Notes under the pieces: generated by a model | Databases searched by the model: none | Seen by the model: only the letters and a program-made list of their open reading frames with translations | What the model was told of the DNA's origin: nothing | Part shown: piece by piece, positions 11,518-23,440 of the stretch | Numbering within the stretch: the first letter of the stretch is position 1 | Layout: each line of letters opens with the position of its first letter | Translations under genes and position numbers: made by a program | Source of the DNA: Humulus lupulus | Taxonomy: Eukaryota; Streptophyta; Magnoliopsida; Rosales; Cannabaceae | NCBI RefSeq assembly: GCF_963169125.1 | Contig: NC_084802.1 | Span: 11,408,896 to 11,472,895, forward strand | Direction of reading: 5' to 3' | DNA length: 64,000 nucleotides

Positions 11518-14428
11518 ATGTCACAGAATCCGGAAAGACGGTGGGGGTCGTTGTTGGCAATCCCTTACGAGCCAAAATCTCCGAGCCCAGAATCGTTGTT
11601 CGCTCGGAATCACGTCGGATAAGAGAATACGAGCTTGCGCGCGAGCAAGAGGACATTCGAGCTCACTACCGCCGCCAGATAGACGAGGTCATAGAGGGGA
11701 AGAGGAGAGTTCTTCGGGAGGCCCTCTATCCGGAATTCTATTAAGGACCTAGGCCGATTCCTCTCGATCCTGCATTAAAGGTTACTGTCGCATACCATCC
11801 AGGAGAGCTCAAATTTTCACTAATGGGGGAACCTCCTTCCTCGCAGCCGAGGAGAGAAATGTTTGAGGCTGAGCACTACTGGAGCTCGGTTACCACAACT
11901 AGCCAGATAACTGAAATCCTGGCTTTCCACGGCCTTAGCCTGTCAGGCTCCTTGAAGCGTCGAGCTCCGGCCGACCATGAACGAAGTTGCTTCACCCCTG
12001 GGGGTCGCGACGCCAGTGTGAAATACGCGGCCTGGAGCCAGGAACACATGAGGGCAGGAGCTCTGTTGCCCTTGAAGTCTTTTTTCAAGGACTTCACGGA
12101 TTTTGTTCGGTTGGCCCCGTTCCAACTAAACACCAACTCTTATAGGGTACTGTCTGCCCTGAGGTCCTTATACCACGTGATGGGGTGGAAAGGACCTTCG
12201 CCTCAAGAGATCTTGTATCTCTTTTGTCTGAAAAGTAACCCCTTCCGAGCTTGGGGAGGGGATGGATTTTATTACCTCTCGAGCTATCCCAAGGAGAAGA
12301 AGGTCTTTGAAGATCTTCCCAATCATCCGCCTGATTTCAAAAGGGCCTTCTTCTGCACAGATGGCTTGTCCCCGTCTCGACACTATTCGTTCAGGCGGAT
12401 TCGTAAGTATTCCCGTTATCTTTATTTCTGTGCTCATGACTTTAGCTCTTAGATCCGTACTTAGTAAAAATATGTTGTCTTTCAGCCAATTTTCAGCGTC
12501 CCACTCCTGACGATACAATGAATGAGCATAGAGAGACTCTGCTCCAACTCCCACATGGCAAGAGGTCTCTCTTATACATTTTACACGAGGATAGGCTCCG
12601 AAAGTGTGGACTTTTGGGAGAGGGCCAGTCCACCTTTGACTGGTCCAACAAAAAATATGAACACTGGGAGCAGGTGCCCCTGCCCATAGGCGCCCTTCCT
12701 CCGAGGAGAGAAACGAGGCCACCACTTCCAGTTCGCCTGAGGAGTCCGCAGTCGGGGAATGAGGCTAATGATGAAGCCTCGAGCTCGGATTCGGATGAAG
12801 GTAAAGTCCTCCCTACCTCGAGAATGTGGTCCCCCACCTTACTAAAACACAGGCCCAATAGGTTAGTCTCGTGCCCACAGGATAGATACCACTTCTACAT
12901 ATGGAGTTGGGTAGATGACTGTGTCCATAGGTTTAATAGTGGGCTCGGGAAATACGACACCATGTATACCACGGACGAGGTGTGGAACGGGATAGCTGTT
13001 CAGTATGGGACCAACGATTATAGGGACCTTTCGAGGTTATCGCCCACATATAGGGAAGGCACTCCCCCCGCCTCCTCTGAAGACAGGGGAATTTCATGGT
13101 CCCCAAGCTCGAGCTCGGGGGAGAGTTCCAGTTAGGTTTCTTCTATCATCACTTTATATGTCTGATACTGAAAAAAACTTGTATGCTTCTCTTTTATTAA
13201 CTCATTCTGTGTTGTGACTCGTGCAGGCAAGATGGACTCCGACCTTGACAACATCATCGATGGTGCTGGCGCCAAGAGGAGCAAGCGTCCCAGAGCTGGG
13301 TCATTCAAGACTGACCAGCCGGGCAAGGGTCCCAAGAGGTCCAAGAAAACACCTCCCATTGCTTCGCCGGTTTCGAGCTCCATCGCTGCGGCGACTTCCC
13401 AGGCCGGCCCTTCCACAACGGCGCCGTCCTCGCAGGTCGTCGCCTCTGCTGTGGCGCCGACTTCGCTGGTTGGTCCCTCCATTATGGCTGAGTCCCAACC
13501 TCCTGTGGTAGGTCAGTCATCCTTAGGTCCGCCTTCTAGACGGCCTTCTGCTTCTCGAGCTCAGAAGCTATCGATTTCCACCCACATGGATGCATATGTG
13601 GTTGATAATGTCGCTGAGTCCCACGGATCTACGCTGGTCTTGGATGTTATGTCCCGGATCGGCCAGAGCTATGGCAGTCTCGAAGCTCCCCAATGGAAGT
13701 GCTTAAATGACACCCGAGACTGCACTGTTCTCTACGAGAAGAGTATCGAGCATACTACCGCGGTGAGTATCCTTCTATAGTCCTTCCTTTTCTGCTTATA
13801 ATCACACTGACCTGGAGCTAATGGTGGTTTCTTCCTTTTTCAGGCTCTTGCCTTCACTGCCCAGCTCAACTATAAGCTAAACAATGAGATCCACTCGAGC
13901 AAGTCTCATGCTCAAGAGGCGAAGGATCTCCAGCTCAAAGCATGCGATGATCTGAAGGCAGCGAATGCGAAGCTTGAGGCAGGAGCCAAGGAGCGTGAGG
14001 ACATGGTCACCGAGCTCGGGAAGCTGAAAGCTGAGCTCGAGGAGCATAAGAAGGAGCTCACCCAGCTTCAGGAGACCAACAAGAAGCTTGAAGAGGAAAA
14101 GGCTGCCACCTTCGACATCATGGAGGATGAAAAAGCTCGCCTCCTTGCTAAATACAAAGAGAAGAAGGATCAAGCGGTTGACTCTGCTATGTACCGAATG
14201 TGGGCCTACAATGAAGATCTGGACACCAGCTTCTTAGGTCCTCACGAGGCGCCGCTTCTTGAAAGGTGGAATGCTCGGCTCGAGAAGGAAGAGGCTGAGC
14301 AGCTCGAGAAGGAGAAGGCTGATCAGGACGCCGTTTCGGAAGGAGCCCAGGAGGATAGCCATGCTATTCGTCCTGAGGAATCCGGTGCTGCAGATGCTGA
14401 GAAGGCCAAGGAGACTCCTCTTCCTTGA
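11518..14428 (+). pseudogene. Tat-1 antisense gene, spliced; gypsy-type transposon-like protein with coiled coil
   Basis: It lies opposite to gag-pol, between pol and the 3' LTR. A 5'-UTR intron (11011-11517) ends directly before ATG 11518. Coding exons 11518-12402, 12486-13130, 13227-13762 and 13844-14428 join with GT-AG borders and phases 1, 1 and 0, and the three later exons stay open. The core (for example HVMGWKGPSPQEILYLF and FQRPTPDD) resembles the Pfam family putative gypsy-type transposon (Transposase_28) as I know it. Exon 3 has basic NLS-like runs (AKRSKRPR, GPKRSKK). Exon 4 is a coiled coil rich in Glu, Lys and Leu. In exon 1 the ATG frame stops at 11620-11622 while the downstream frame is open from about 11600, so an indel is likely there; a TAA at 11742-11744 is a second lesion. 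Function is unknown. Such antisense ORFs are known in Tat-lineage elements. Confidence 0.72.
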
Positions 14429-14970
14429 CTCTGATCTCGGGGGAACCATTTATTGGGGTTGCGTCCCCTTATTTCTGTAATTATTTTAATTTATGCCCTC
14501 GGGGTTGATACAATTTCTTTAAATATTAATTATATATGCTTTACCTTTCTTGGCTCGAAATATTTGGCACATTTTATATTGATGAATCAGTTATGTTTAT
14601 TTAGTCATACAAACATATTGTGGATTTAGGTTCGAAGCTCAATGCATTCATGCACAGTTTGTTCAAATTATCCGCTTTCGACCTCGTTATTCTTCAAAGT
14701 CGGATATTACTTCAACCATGAACCCAAAAGTACTGATATGGTATGTAATGTTGATGATTTGGTTATATCTTTTTTTCTTAGTAACTTTTTCTCATCCTCG
14801 GTTTTTGCTCCAAGGTTAAGAGTTCGAAACAATTTTCTTTAAGATATTCCAGCCTCGATTTCGAAATAGGTTTAGGTTCCTACTTACCATCAATTAGTTT
14901 TTTTTTCTTTTGGCTGGTTTGTTCCAAACCTGTTAAGTTTGCACTTCTGGTTAACTCCAAACGTTTTCGG
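14429..14970. other. 3' flank of the antisense gene with degenerate hairpin units
   Basis: No gene is seen. T-rich stretches follow the antisense stop. From about 14630 short inverted pairs appear, such as GGTTTGTTCCAAACC near 14919, which look like worn forms of the hairpins in the array that follows. Confidence 0.5.
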
Positions 14971-15386
14971 TTTTTGATAATTTGGTTATGTCCGAACTAT
15001 CTCAACTCGCGTATTTGGTTACATCCAAATACTTTATATGTTTTTGATAATTCGGTTATATCCGAACTATCTAGGCTCGCATATTTGGTTACATCCAAAT
15101 GCTTTATATTTTTGATAATTCGGTTATGTCCGAACTATCTAAGCTCGCGTATTTGGTTACATCCAAATACTTTATATGTCTTTGATAATTCGGTTATATC
15201 CGAACTACTAAGCTCGCGTATTTGGTTACATCCAAATACTTTATATGTCTTTGATAATTCGGTTATATCCGAACTATTTAGGCTCGCATATTTGGTTACA
15301 TCCAAATACTTTATATGTTTATGATAATTCGGTTATGTCCGAACTATCTAAGCTCACGTATTTGGTTACATCCAAATACTTTATAT
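14971..15386. repeat. Six-unit tandem array of paired hairpins (period 68-70)
   Basis: Units start at about 14971, 15041, 15109, 15179, 15248 and 15318. Each holds two short stem-loops: TTCGG-TTATRT-CCGAA and TTTGG-TTACAT-CCAAA. The two half-units differ in the middle stem pair, but both keep pairing. The array lies between the convergent 3' ends of the antisense gene and pol. Confidence 0.85.
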
Positions 15387-15613
15387 TTTTTGTATATATG
15401 TTATTTTTTATTTTTTAAGCTGATGGTATATGTACCAATGATGCCCCCTTAATATCCTATGAGTGTGACCATAGGTTATTAAATTAAGAGAGATTGCAAA
15501 AATAAAAAGAAATAACATATTTGAACGAAATGGATCTTTTATTTGATGACATTCAAAAACAAATAAGCTAATACAAATAGAAACTCATGGTTATAGGCAA
15601 CACTTTTCCTACA

Positions 15614-16938
15614 CTACTGATAGTAAGGTCTAAGGTGTTCACCATTCCATGCTCGCGGTACTAGGCACCCGTCCAATCTCGCAAGTTTGTACACACCGGG
15701 TCGGATGACTGACTCTATCTGGTATGGTCCTTCCCAGTTCGGCCCGAGCACTCCAGCTACCGGATCTCGAGTTGCCAAGAATACGCATCTTAACACCAGA
15801 TCTCCCATTCTGAATTTTCGATCTCGAACCCTCTTGTTGAAATATCTGGTAGTTCGTTGCTGGTAGGCAACATTTCTCAGCTGAGCCTTTTCTCTTTTTT
15901 CTTCAATCAAGTCTAAGGTTTCCTCGAGCTGAGTATGGTTTGAACTTTGGTCGTAAATCTGAGTTCGGATCGTTGGGATTTCGAATTCTATGGGCAACAT
16001 TGCCTCGCAGCCGTATGCTAGAGAGAACGGGGTATGTCCTGTCGAGGTTTGAGCCGTTGTCCAGTATCCCAGAGGACTCGGGGCAATTCTTCGGGCCACC
16101 GTCCCTTTGCTTCCTCCAACTTTTTCTTTACAGAACTCTTGAGAGTTTTGTTCACAGCTTCGACCTGGCCATTCGCTTGAGGATGAGCCACTGATGAAAA
16201 ACTCTTTATTATACCGTTCTTTTCACAAAAGTTGGTGAATAGGTCGCAATCGAAGTGGGTTCCGTTGTCGGATACGATCTTCCTCAGTACTCCGTATCGG
16301 CACATGATGCTCTGTGCAACGAAATCAAGGATCTTCTTTGAGGTTATAGTTGACAACGGTTCAGCCTCCGTCCATTTTGTGAAGTAATCCACGGCGACTA
16401 CAGCATATTTCACTCCGCCTTTGTCAGTCGGGAGAGAGCCTATGAGGTCGATGCCCCATACCGCGAAAGGCCATGGGGATGTCAACATGGTCAGCTCGGA
16501 TGGTGGGGCTCAGGGTATCGTGGCGAATCTCTGGCATTTGTTGCACTTCTTCACATACTCGAAAGAATCCGCTTTAATGGTTGGCCAGAAATATCCCTGG
16601 CGTATTATCTTCTTGGATAGGCTATGCCCCCCGGTGTGATCTCCGCAGAACCCTTCATGAATTTCTTCAATGATTTTCTTAGCTTCGGGAGGGGTTACGC
16701 ACCTGAGTAACGGCATGGAATATCCCCTTCGGTATAGCCTTCCATCCAAAATTGTGTAACGGGGAAGTTGATACATCAACTTTCGAGCTTGGCTCCGATC
16801 TTTTGGAAGAACTCCGTTTTCGAGATAATCAACTATGGGGGTCATCCAGGTCGGCTCTGTTTCGATCATACACACATCTTCCTCTTCTGGCTCGTTAATG
16901 CTAGGTGCTAATAGGTGTTCTACGGGCACAACATTCAT
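15614..16938 (-). pseudogene. Tat-1 integrase region of pol, broken
   Basis: The minus-strand frame holds the HHCC zinc domain (H-x-G-FCGDHTGGH ... CNKCQRF), then the integrase core with catalytic Asp in GIDLIG, Asp in SDNGTHF and Glu in ANGQVEAVNK. A C-terminal domain with FRMGDLVLR and WEGPYQI ends at 15614. Integrase inserts the cDNA copy into the genome. A TGA at 16512-16510 interrupts the zinc domain-core join in frame. A one-base indel near 16065 moves the C-terminal third to another frame. The catalytic residues themselves are present. Confidence 0.88.
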
Positions 16939-17007
16939 CTCTTCATTTTCGGTGGACGTGGCGAGTCGAGCTAAGGCATCTGCATTCGAGTTCTGCTCGC
17001 GGGGAAC

Positions 17008-18687
17008 CTATTCGATTGTATAGAATTCGAAACACTCTAACGCGGATTTTGCCTTCTCCAAATAAGCTGCCATTCTCGTGCCGCGAGCCTGATATTCACC
17101 CAAGATTTGATTAACCATGAGCTGGGAGTCACTGTAGCAATGTATAGCTTTAGCTTTGAGCTCCTTAGCTATACGAAGTCCCGCGAGCAAAGCCTCGTAT
17201 TCGGCCTCATTATTCGACGCTTTGAAGTCAAATCTTAGGGTAGAATGAAATCTGCTTCCCGCGGGGGTAACTAAAATGACCCCTGCCCCCGCTCCATTTT
17301 CATTTGACGAGTCATCGACGTAAAGTTTCCACAGCTCGTGGGCTGTGGTTATTACCTCGTCGTCGGCTATACCAGTACATTCCACTATAAAGTCCGCCAA
17401 TGCCTGTGCCTTAATGGTCGTTCTCGGGTGGTAGGTGATCTCGAACTGTCCGAGCTCAACAACCCATTTAAGAAGTCGACCTGAAGCTTCTGGCTTAGAC
17501 AGGACTTGCCTAAGTGGTTGATCAGACAGTACATGGATAGGATGTGCCTGAAAGTAGGGGCGGAGCTTACGGGATGAATGAATTAGACTGAGCGCGAGTT
17601 TCTCCATCATTCGATATCTTGATTCTGCCCCCAGTAATCTTTTATTGATGTAATAAACGGGTCTTTGCACCCTCTCTTCTTCTCGGACGAGCACCGCACT
17701 TATCGCGTGTTTGGTAGTTGAAAGGTATAGGTACAGTATTTCCCCCATTTCAGGTTTTGACAGGATAGGCGGCTCTGCAAGGTGCTTTTTGAGCTCCTGA
17801 AAGGCCAGCTCGCATTCCTCTGTCCATTCAAACTTCTTACCTCCTCTCAATAAGTTGAAAAATGGAAGACCACGATCTGTAGATTTCGAGATGAATCTGC
17901 TTAGGGCTGCCATCCTTCCAGTTAGACTTTGGACATCTTTGTGCCTTCGAGGTGAGGGCATGTCAATCAGGGCTTTGATCTTGTCGGGGTTAGCCTCGAT
18001 TCCACGAGAGTTCACAATAAAGCCCAGAAATTTTCCTAAAGATACCCCGAAAGTGCACTTCTGAGGATTTAGCTTCATGTTGTACTTCCTGAGCACGCCG
18101 AACCATTCTTCGAGGTCATCAACATGGTTCTTGTTAAGTTGAGACTTGACAAGCATGTCGTCAACATAAACCTCCATGTTGTTCCCTATTTGTTTGGAAA
18201 ACATCATGTTTACGAGCCGTTGGTATGTGGCTCCAGCATTCTTGAGCCCGAATGGCATGAAATTATAACAATATAGCCCTTTATTCGTGATGAAGCTCAT
18301 ATGTTCTTGGTCGGGGGCATGCATGGGAATCTGGTTATATCCAGAATGAGCATCCATGAACGACATCAGGCCGTGCCCCGCCGTGGTATCCACGAGCTGG
18401 TCAATCCTTGGTAACAGAAAACAGTCTTTTGGGCAAGCTTTGTTGAGATCTGAGTAGTCAATACAGGTTCGCCACGTCCCATTGGGCTTCGGGACCAAAA
18501 CTGGATTGGCTACCCAGTCAGGGTAAAAGGCGTCCCTAATGAAATGGTTTGCCTTTAACCTGTCAACCTCCTCCTTCAGTGCTTTCTTTCTGTTTTCGTT
18601 CAGCTGTCTTTGCTTTTGTTGCTTTGGGGGAAAGCTTTTGTCTATGTTTAGAGCGTGGCTTGCTACATTCGGGCTTATTCCTACCAT
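17008..18687 (-). pseudogene. Tat-1 reverse transcriptase and two RNase H domains
   Basis: This is one open stretch of the pol frame. RT motifs are seen in order: TCIDYSDLNKACPKD, SFMDAHSGYNQI, FGLKNAGATYQR and the catalytic EVYVDDMLVKS. They are followed by the Gypsy RNase H-like segment (around GAESRYRMMEKLAL) and then a second, archaeal-type RNase H with LYVDDSS, NNEAEYEAL and CYSDSQLMVNQ. The second RNase H is typical of the Tat lineage. The frame ends at a TAG (17010-17008) just before the IN linker and is preceded by another TAG at 18747-18745, so no full polyprotein can be made. Confidence 0.9.
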
Positions 18688-18744
18688 GTCTGAGTGCGAC
18701 CACGCGAAGACATCCTGGTTTTTCTTCAGAAAGCAAATTAGTTG

Positions 18745-19728
18745 CTAGTTTGCCTCATCTTGGAGGTGTTTTCCGACCTTCACTTTCTTCGAGGTATCAG
18801 TTTCTTCGAGCTGAATTTCTTCGAGCTCCTCTAAAGGTTCGAGGTCAGTTTTCTCCTCAATCCTCGGATCAATCTCCTCATCAATTTCTAAAACTGTTCC
18901 GTCTTTGTTTTGTATGACAATGAGTGCTTGAGTGTTCGTTTGTTTCTTTCTCCTCAAGGAGATGCTATAGCATTCTCTCCCTGCCAACTGGTCTCCTTTC
19001 AATGTCCCGACTCCGCTGGGGGTCGGGAACTTAAGGGCTAGATGCCGTACTGATGAAACTGCCCCCAGCCCGACCAGGGCGGGTCTCCCGAGCAACACAT
19101 TGTTGGCGGATGGTAAGTCTACTACCACGAACTCCATTATCTTGGTCACCGAGACTGGATAGTCTCCCAAGGTCACGGGGAGCTCAATGGATCCCATACA
19201 GGCAGTTCCTTCTCCTGAAAAGCCTTACAAAGTAGTTGCACATGCTTTCAGGTTGCGAAGGGAGAGTCCCATCTTCTCTAGGGTTGCTTTGTAAAGGATG
19301 TTGAGTGAGCTCCCATTATCTATGAGAACTCGGTGAACCCTTTTATTGGCCAGCTGAAGAGTAATGACCAGCGGATCATGATGATGAGGGAACTGAACAT
19401 GAGAGGCGTCTTCCTCGGTGAATGTTATTGGCTGTGTTTCAATCCTCTGGCTTTTTGGTGCCCTAGGTTTGGGTTCATAAGGAGACCCGTCCCCTGTCTT
19501 TAACTCGTTAACATATCTCTTTTGGGCATTCCTGCCTCCTCCCGCGAGATGAGGCCCTCCCGAGATGGTTATTACATCCTCTCCATCTATCGGCGGGGGC
19601 CTGTCTTCTTCCCGAGCTCGAGAGTTATTGTTTTGTGTGGTCGGAGGCGCGGATACTCTCTGGCTCACGGCTGTCTGACCAGTACTCTGGTTTTTGACAT
19701 AATGCCGGAAGTAACCTCTTGAGATCAA
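18745..19728 (-). pseudogene. Tat-1 aspartic protease region
   Basis: The stretch carries the protease active site [12 protein letters not shown] and, further on, VLLGRPALVGLG, the second conserved strand-turn of retroviral-type proteases. It opens with a linker containing [10 protein letters not shown] that also occurs in the gag-only element at 26615-32892. A TAA at 19227-19225 interrupts the frame between the two motifs and a TAG at 18747-18745 ends it. The domain would cleave the Gag-Pol polyprotein. Confidence 0.87.
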
Positions 19729-19749
19729 CCCTTCGATCTCTTCCTTCAG

Positions 19750-21802
19750 TTGTCGGCATTCATCGGTTGTATGTCCGGTGTCAATATTTATTGGAATCCC
19801 TCTTGGATTTTTGATTTCTCATCGGGTCCGGACGCCTAAAGGGGACCTGGTTTTCATTAGCCAGATATATGTTCTCCCGAGACTCATTGAGCTCGGTGTA
19901 TACCTTATACACGGAGAAATATCTCTCCCCTTTCTTTTTCTTTGCTCCCTCAGCTTCGGGGTTACTTCCTTCATTCTTTTTCCTCTTGGATGGGTTCTCT
20001 GAGGCAGGCTTTGGTGCCGCTGGGTCCGCCGAGGTTGAGGCAGAGTTGATGTTTATCGTTGTAGTTTCGGACTGGGAGGTCGCTTTGAGCGTCGACCTCG
20101 CTTCCTCTACATTGACAAACCTCTGCGCTCGTCTGTTAAACTTGGTTATTGACCTTACCGGTTTCCCTTGCATGTCGTCCCAAAGGGCACTTCCCGGTAA
20201 TACACCAGCTCGGATAGCCATGAGGTGTCCACTGTCATCCACATCCCGAGCTCGGGCTACTTCTAGATTAAATCTTGTTAAGTAACTCTTCAATGTTTTG
20301 CCCGGTTGCTGCCGGACGTTAGTTAAGGTGGATGCTTCTGGTCTGACCCCTACCATTTCTCTGAACTGCTTCTTAAAGTCTTTAGACAACTGTTCCCATG
20401 AGGTTATTGAGTGTCTCTTATACTTTTCGAACCAACTTTTTGCAGGTCCTGCCAATGATGTTGGAAACAACATGCACCTGAGCTTGTAACCCACGTTACT
20501 GGCTCTCATGATAGTGTTGAACGTGCTCACGTGACTACACGGGTCGGTTTTTCCTTCAAACGTAGGGACGTGAGGAATCCAAAACCCTTGAGGAAATTGA
20601 GTGTCAAAAATATGGGGAGCAAACGGCTCGAGCTCCTCATCAGAGTCCTCATATCGACCATTTCCTCGTTCATTCTTTAAAAGCCTAAAGGCTCTTTCGA
20701 GCTAATCGATTCTTTCTTGGACTGGGTCAGTAGGAGGTGTTGTCTGGAATTGACTGTCATTGATAGTGATTCCAGGCTCGCGACTTCGCAAGGGATCTCT
20801 ACGCTTATTCAAGCGATCCCTCAGGTCCGGATTTGTTTGATCTCCATTCCCCCGACTCTGATTCAGATGATTTCGCAGGTCGAGGCGATTCTTGCGACTT
20901 CCAGTATTCTTACGACCTGGGTCGTGTTTACTGACGGACCTGGTCTCTCCGGACTCATCACTGGTGAAACTCATTGCTCGGTTATTTCGCGATGGATTCT
21001 TTCTACGTCGCCTCGTCTCCGCAGTGCGAGACCGAGACGTCTGACTTCTCTCAGATGGAGCGCCTCTCCGCTCCTGGAAAGTCTCTCTGTTTCCTTGCCT
21101 TTCCCCCGCACGCCCTTGATCCTGATCTCGAACAGGTTGAGCGTTTCTGTGTAGGGGCGAAGGATTTCTTATGGGTGACGGAGGGAACCGTATAGGCGAC
21201 GGTGGCTGCCACCCTTGTCGCGGCCTGGAGGGTCTAGAATTTGCCCGAGATGGGTCAGTCGCATTCGGTGCGCTCCCAGGTACCTGAGTCCGAGCCTCTA
21301 CAGGGGTTCGGTTATTCTCAGCTTCTGCAGGCACTTCTACAAGCGGGTTAGCCGGGGCCCGAGCTCGAGTATTCCTCTGGGGCCTAGGAGGAGCGGATGG
21401 CTCTGCTGGTGCCGGAGGTTGAGTCGGCCTCCTTGTGGCAGCATCCTTTCGTGGACGCCCGCGGGGTCACCGGGGAGGAACATGCACGTCCCTTGGAGGA
21501 GGGACTTGGCTTTCGCGCGGAGGCGGGGGCTGAGCCACCTGTGCCTCTGCGGCTATCCTTGTCAACTCCTCATTCCGTTTGTTGGCTTCTGCCAACAGCT
21601 GCTTCAGTTGTCGGTTTTCAAGTTCCACAATAGGAACGTACCGCTCAAGATTGTAGTACATATCCTCATTTCTTGGTGGAGGAGGTGGTCCTTGGGAATC
21701 AGAGGACCCACTTCTCTCTTCAACATCCGGGTTCTCCATTGGTTGTTTTCCAGGACGTCTTGGGTAATTTTCCTCAGGGGTGTTCTGATTGTTTGTGGCC
21801 AT
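19750..21802 (-). pseudogene. Tat-1 gag
   Basis: The ATG at 21802 starts MATNNQNTPEENYPRR, followed by a coiled segment (LENRQLKQLLAEANKRNEEL) and a long basic, Arg/Pro/Ser-rich region. The retrotransposon gag domain follows (with MLFPTSLAGPAKSWFEKYK and TLKSYLTRFN). Gag packages the RNA into virus-like particles. In-frame stops are TGA at 21469-21467 and TAG at 20704-20702. Near 19781 a small deletion removes the first half of the zinc knuckle and shifts the frame; what remains reads [16 protein letters not shown] and continues into protease. Confidence 0.87.
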
Positions 21803-21825
21803 GATTTTCTCAGGGATGAATGCTT

Positions 21826-21850
21826 AAGGCTCTCAATGAAAGCACCAAAC
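21826..21850 (-). promoter_or_regulatory. Tat-1 primer-binding site
   Basis: Directly inside the 5' LTR the minus strand reads GTTTGGTGCTTTCATTGAGA. The part from TGGTGC fits the complement of a tRNA 3' end (TGG pairs with CCA). The same stretch follows the 5' LTR of the gag-only element at 27604. The tRNA was not identified. Confidence 0.7.
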
Positions 21851-22649
21851 TGTTGACGCCGTTTTTCGTCAAACAGTGAAAGAAGAGCACATAAACAATA
21901 ACTGATAATGGCCAATTGAAATAAGACAATACAAACACACGATTTTTACGTGGTTCAGCAGTTAAATCTGCCTAGTCCAAGAGTCTCTGTTATTAAACTC
22001 AAGATTATCTCTGGGAATTCTTCAGGAATGAATTCTCCAGAGTTTTCTCTCAAGGTTCAGAATTTCGGTCCTTTACAATGGTGCATGGCCTCTCTATTTA
22101 TAGAGAAGATCGAAGAATACTATCCCACATATTTTGGGTAGTTACTCTTTTTGTGCAAATCAAATAAATGGCTTTAAATGCCTATAATCAGATATAAAAG
22201 GTAACGTCTCCTGAAGACCAGGGGACGTATAACTGACCAAATAATATCCCACGATTCTAGGGGATTTACAATAATAAATGAGGATTACATTTCGTATAGA
22301 CATCACTTATATATATTCAAGGTGGTTATCAGGTATCTCCAAGGCTTTAACTTCCCAGGTTTCCCGTCATTTGTCGACCTAAAGGCATCTTCCGAGGTCA
22401 CATGGCTTTCGAGATCGTATGTGCGTCTAGCTCGGGACCCCTGATCCGAGGTCATGCCTGAAGATGAATGCTTCCCCGAAGCTGCCTTTTGAGATCCTGA
22501 ACACTCCGAGGTCACCATATTCGAGGTCGTCTATGTCCTGCAGGCTCGATATTTAATCCCGGAGCATACTTCCAACTTTATGAGTCCACTTGTTTGCGAA
22601 TCCAAATTTCGAGGTCATATTTAACATAGCTCGAAATCTGGGTGTAACA
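21851..22649 (-). repeat. Tat-1 5' LTR (799 bp)
   Basis: This is the uninterrupted LTR. On the minus strand it runs from TGTTACACCC to GGCGTCAACA. The end holds a short hairpin (TTGACG, loop AAAAACGG, CGTCAA) beside the primer-binding site. TSD TACTT follows at 22650-22654. Confidence 0.93.
22094..22103 (-). promoter_or_regulatory. TATA box in the Tat-1 LTR
   Basis: The minus strand reads CTATAAATAGAGAGGCC, a good plant TATA box inside the LTR. It is placed to drive the sense genomic RNA. Confidence 0.6.
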
Positions 22650-22654
22650 TACTT

Positions 22655-23440
22655 AATACTAAATCATCTATTATTATATTTTATAAATTAATTTAAATTA
22701 TCACTTAAATTTTGTTTTTAACCAAAACAGTCCTATAATTATTTACATACCAAGATTAAAAAATAAAGTAAGAACAAACATATATCTTAACAATAGATGT
22801 CAAGATTTACATACCAAGGATACTAACTAAAGGACTCAAAACTCAAATATTATACACTAAACAAATACAAAATAAATTATTCAAAAAATACAAAAGATAT
22901 TAATTACAAAAAATATATCCACACCTGTTGAGGGTGTGCCAAGGTCGTGTGTGTGTCGGGGTCGTGGGTGTGTCGCTGTCCTGATAAAAAAAAAATTAAT
23001 ACCAAAAGATACACGAAAAAAACTTAAACCAAAATAATATAAAACTAAGTATAAAAAAATGCAATATGTTGGTTAGGCATTACATTGCAAATAAGTATAA
23101 AATACACCATTATTCACCATTGATGATGATTAAAGCAGAGAGCACAAAAGTAGCTAGTATAAAACAAGTGTTTCTATACCACTTACAACAATGACCTACA
23201 CAAGTATATTTATTTTAGTCAATTTATTAATCTAACTTTTGCAAGTGCTTAAAATGCATGCACTTGTTTGATTTAAATTAAAATAATAAAATCAATTACA
23301 TTGAGTAACTAAATTCTAGGAATTAAGTTTATGAAAGTATAAAATATGATCTGGATAAGTTGCATAAAAAAAAAAAAAAGCAATTTATTATTGCTGATAT
23401 AAATGAAAGCTACCAACAAATATATGAAATAAAAACTCGA
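22655..23440. other. AT-rich non-coding part of CACTA-1
   Basis: This region belongs to CACTA-1 to the right of Tat-1. It contains a small GT-rich patch near 22925-22980 and no recognisable gene. Confidence 0.6.

Larger units (their letters stand above)
7801..22649 (-). mobile_element. Tat-1: full-length Ty3/Gypsy retrotransposon of the Tat lineage
   Basis: Two 799-bp LTRs (TGTTGACGCC ... GGTGTAACA as read on the plus strand) bound the element. The 5-bp target duplication TACTT is perfect at 7796-7800 and 22650-22654. Gag-pol reads on the minus strand, so the 5' LTR is at 21851-22649. The primer-binding site lies just inside it at 21826-21850 and the polypurine tract lies against the other LTR. 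Pol contains PR, RT, RNase H, a second RNase H and IN; the extra RNase H is a mark of the Tat lineage. After pol, a spliced gene runs on the opposite strand (10793-14428). The LTRs differ at about 12 of 799 sites once the nested solo LTR is removed, so insertion was fairly recent. Confidence 0.92.

Noticed and set aside
14971..15386. Open frame of 116 codons through the hairpin array
   Set aside because: The frame is open only because a 69-70-base repeat without stops is repeated. The amino acids just mirror the repeat, and no start context or family is seen.
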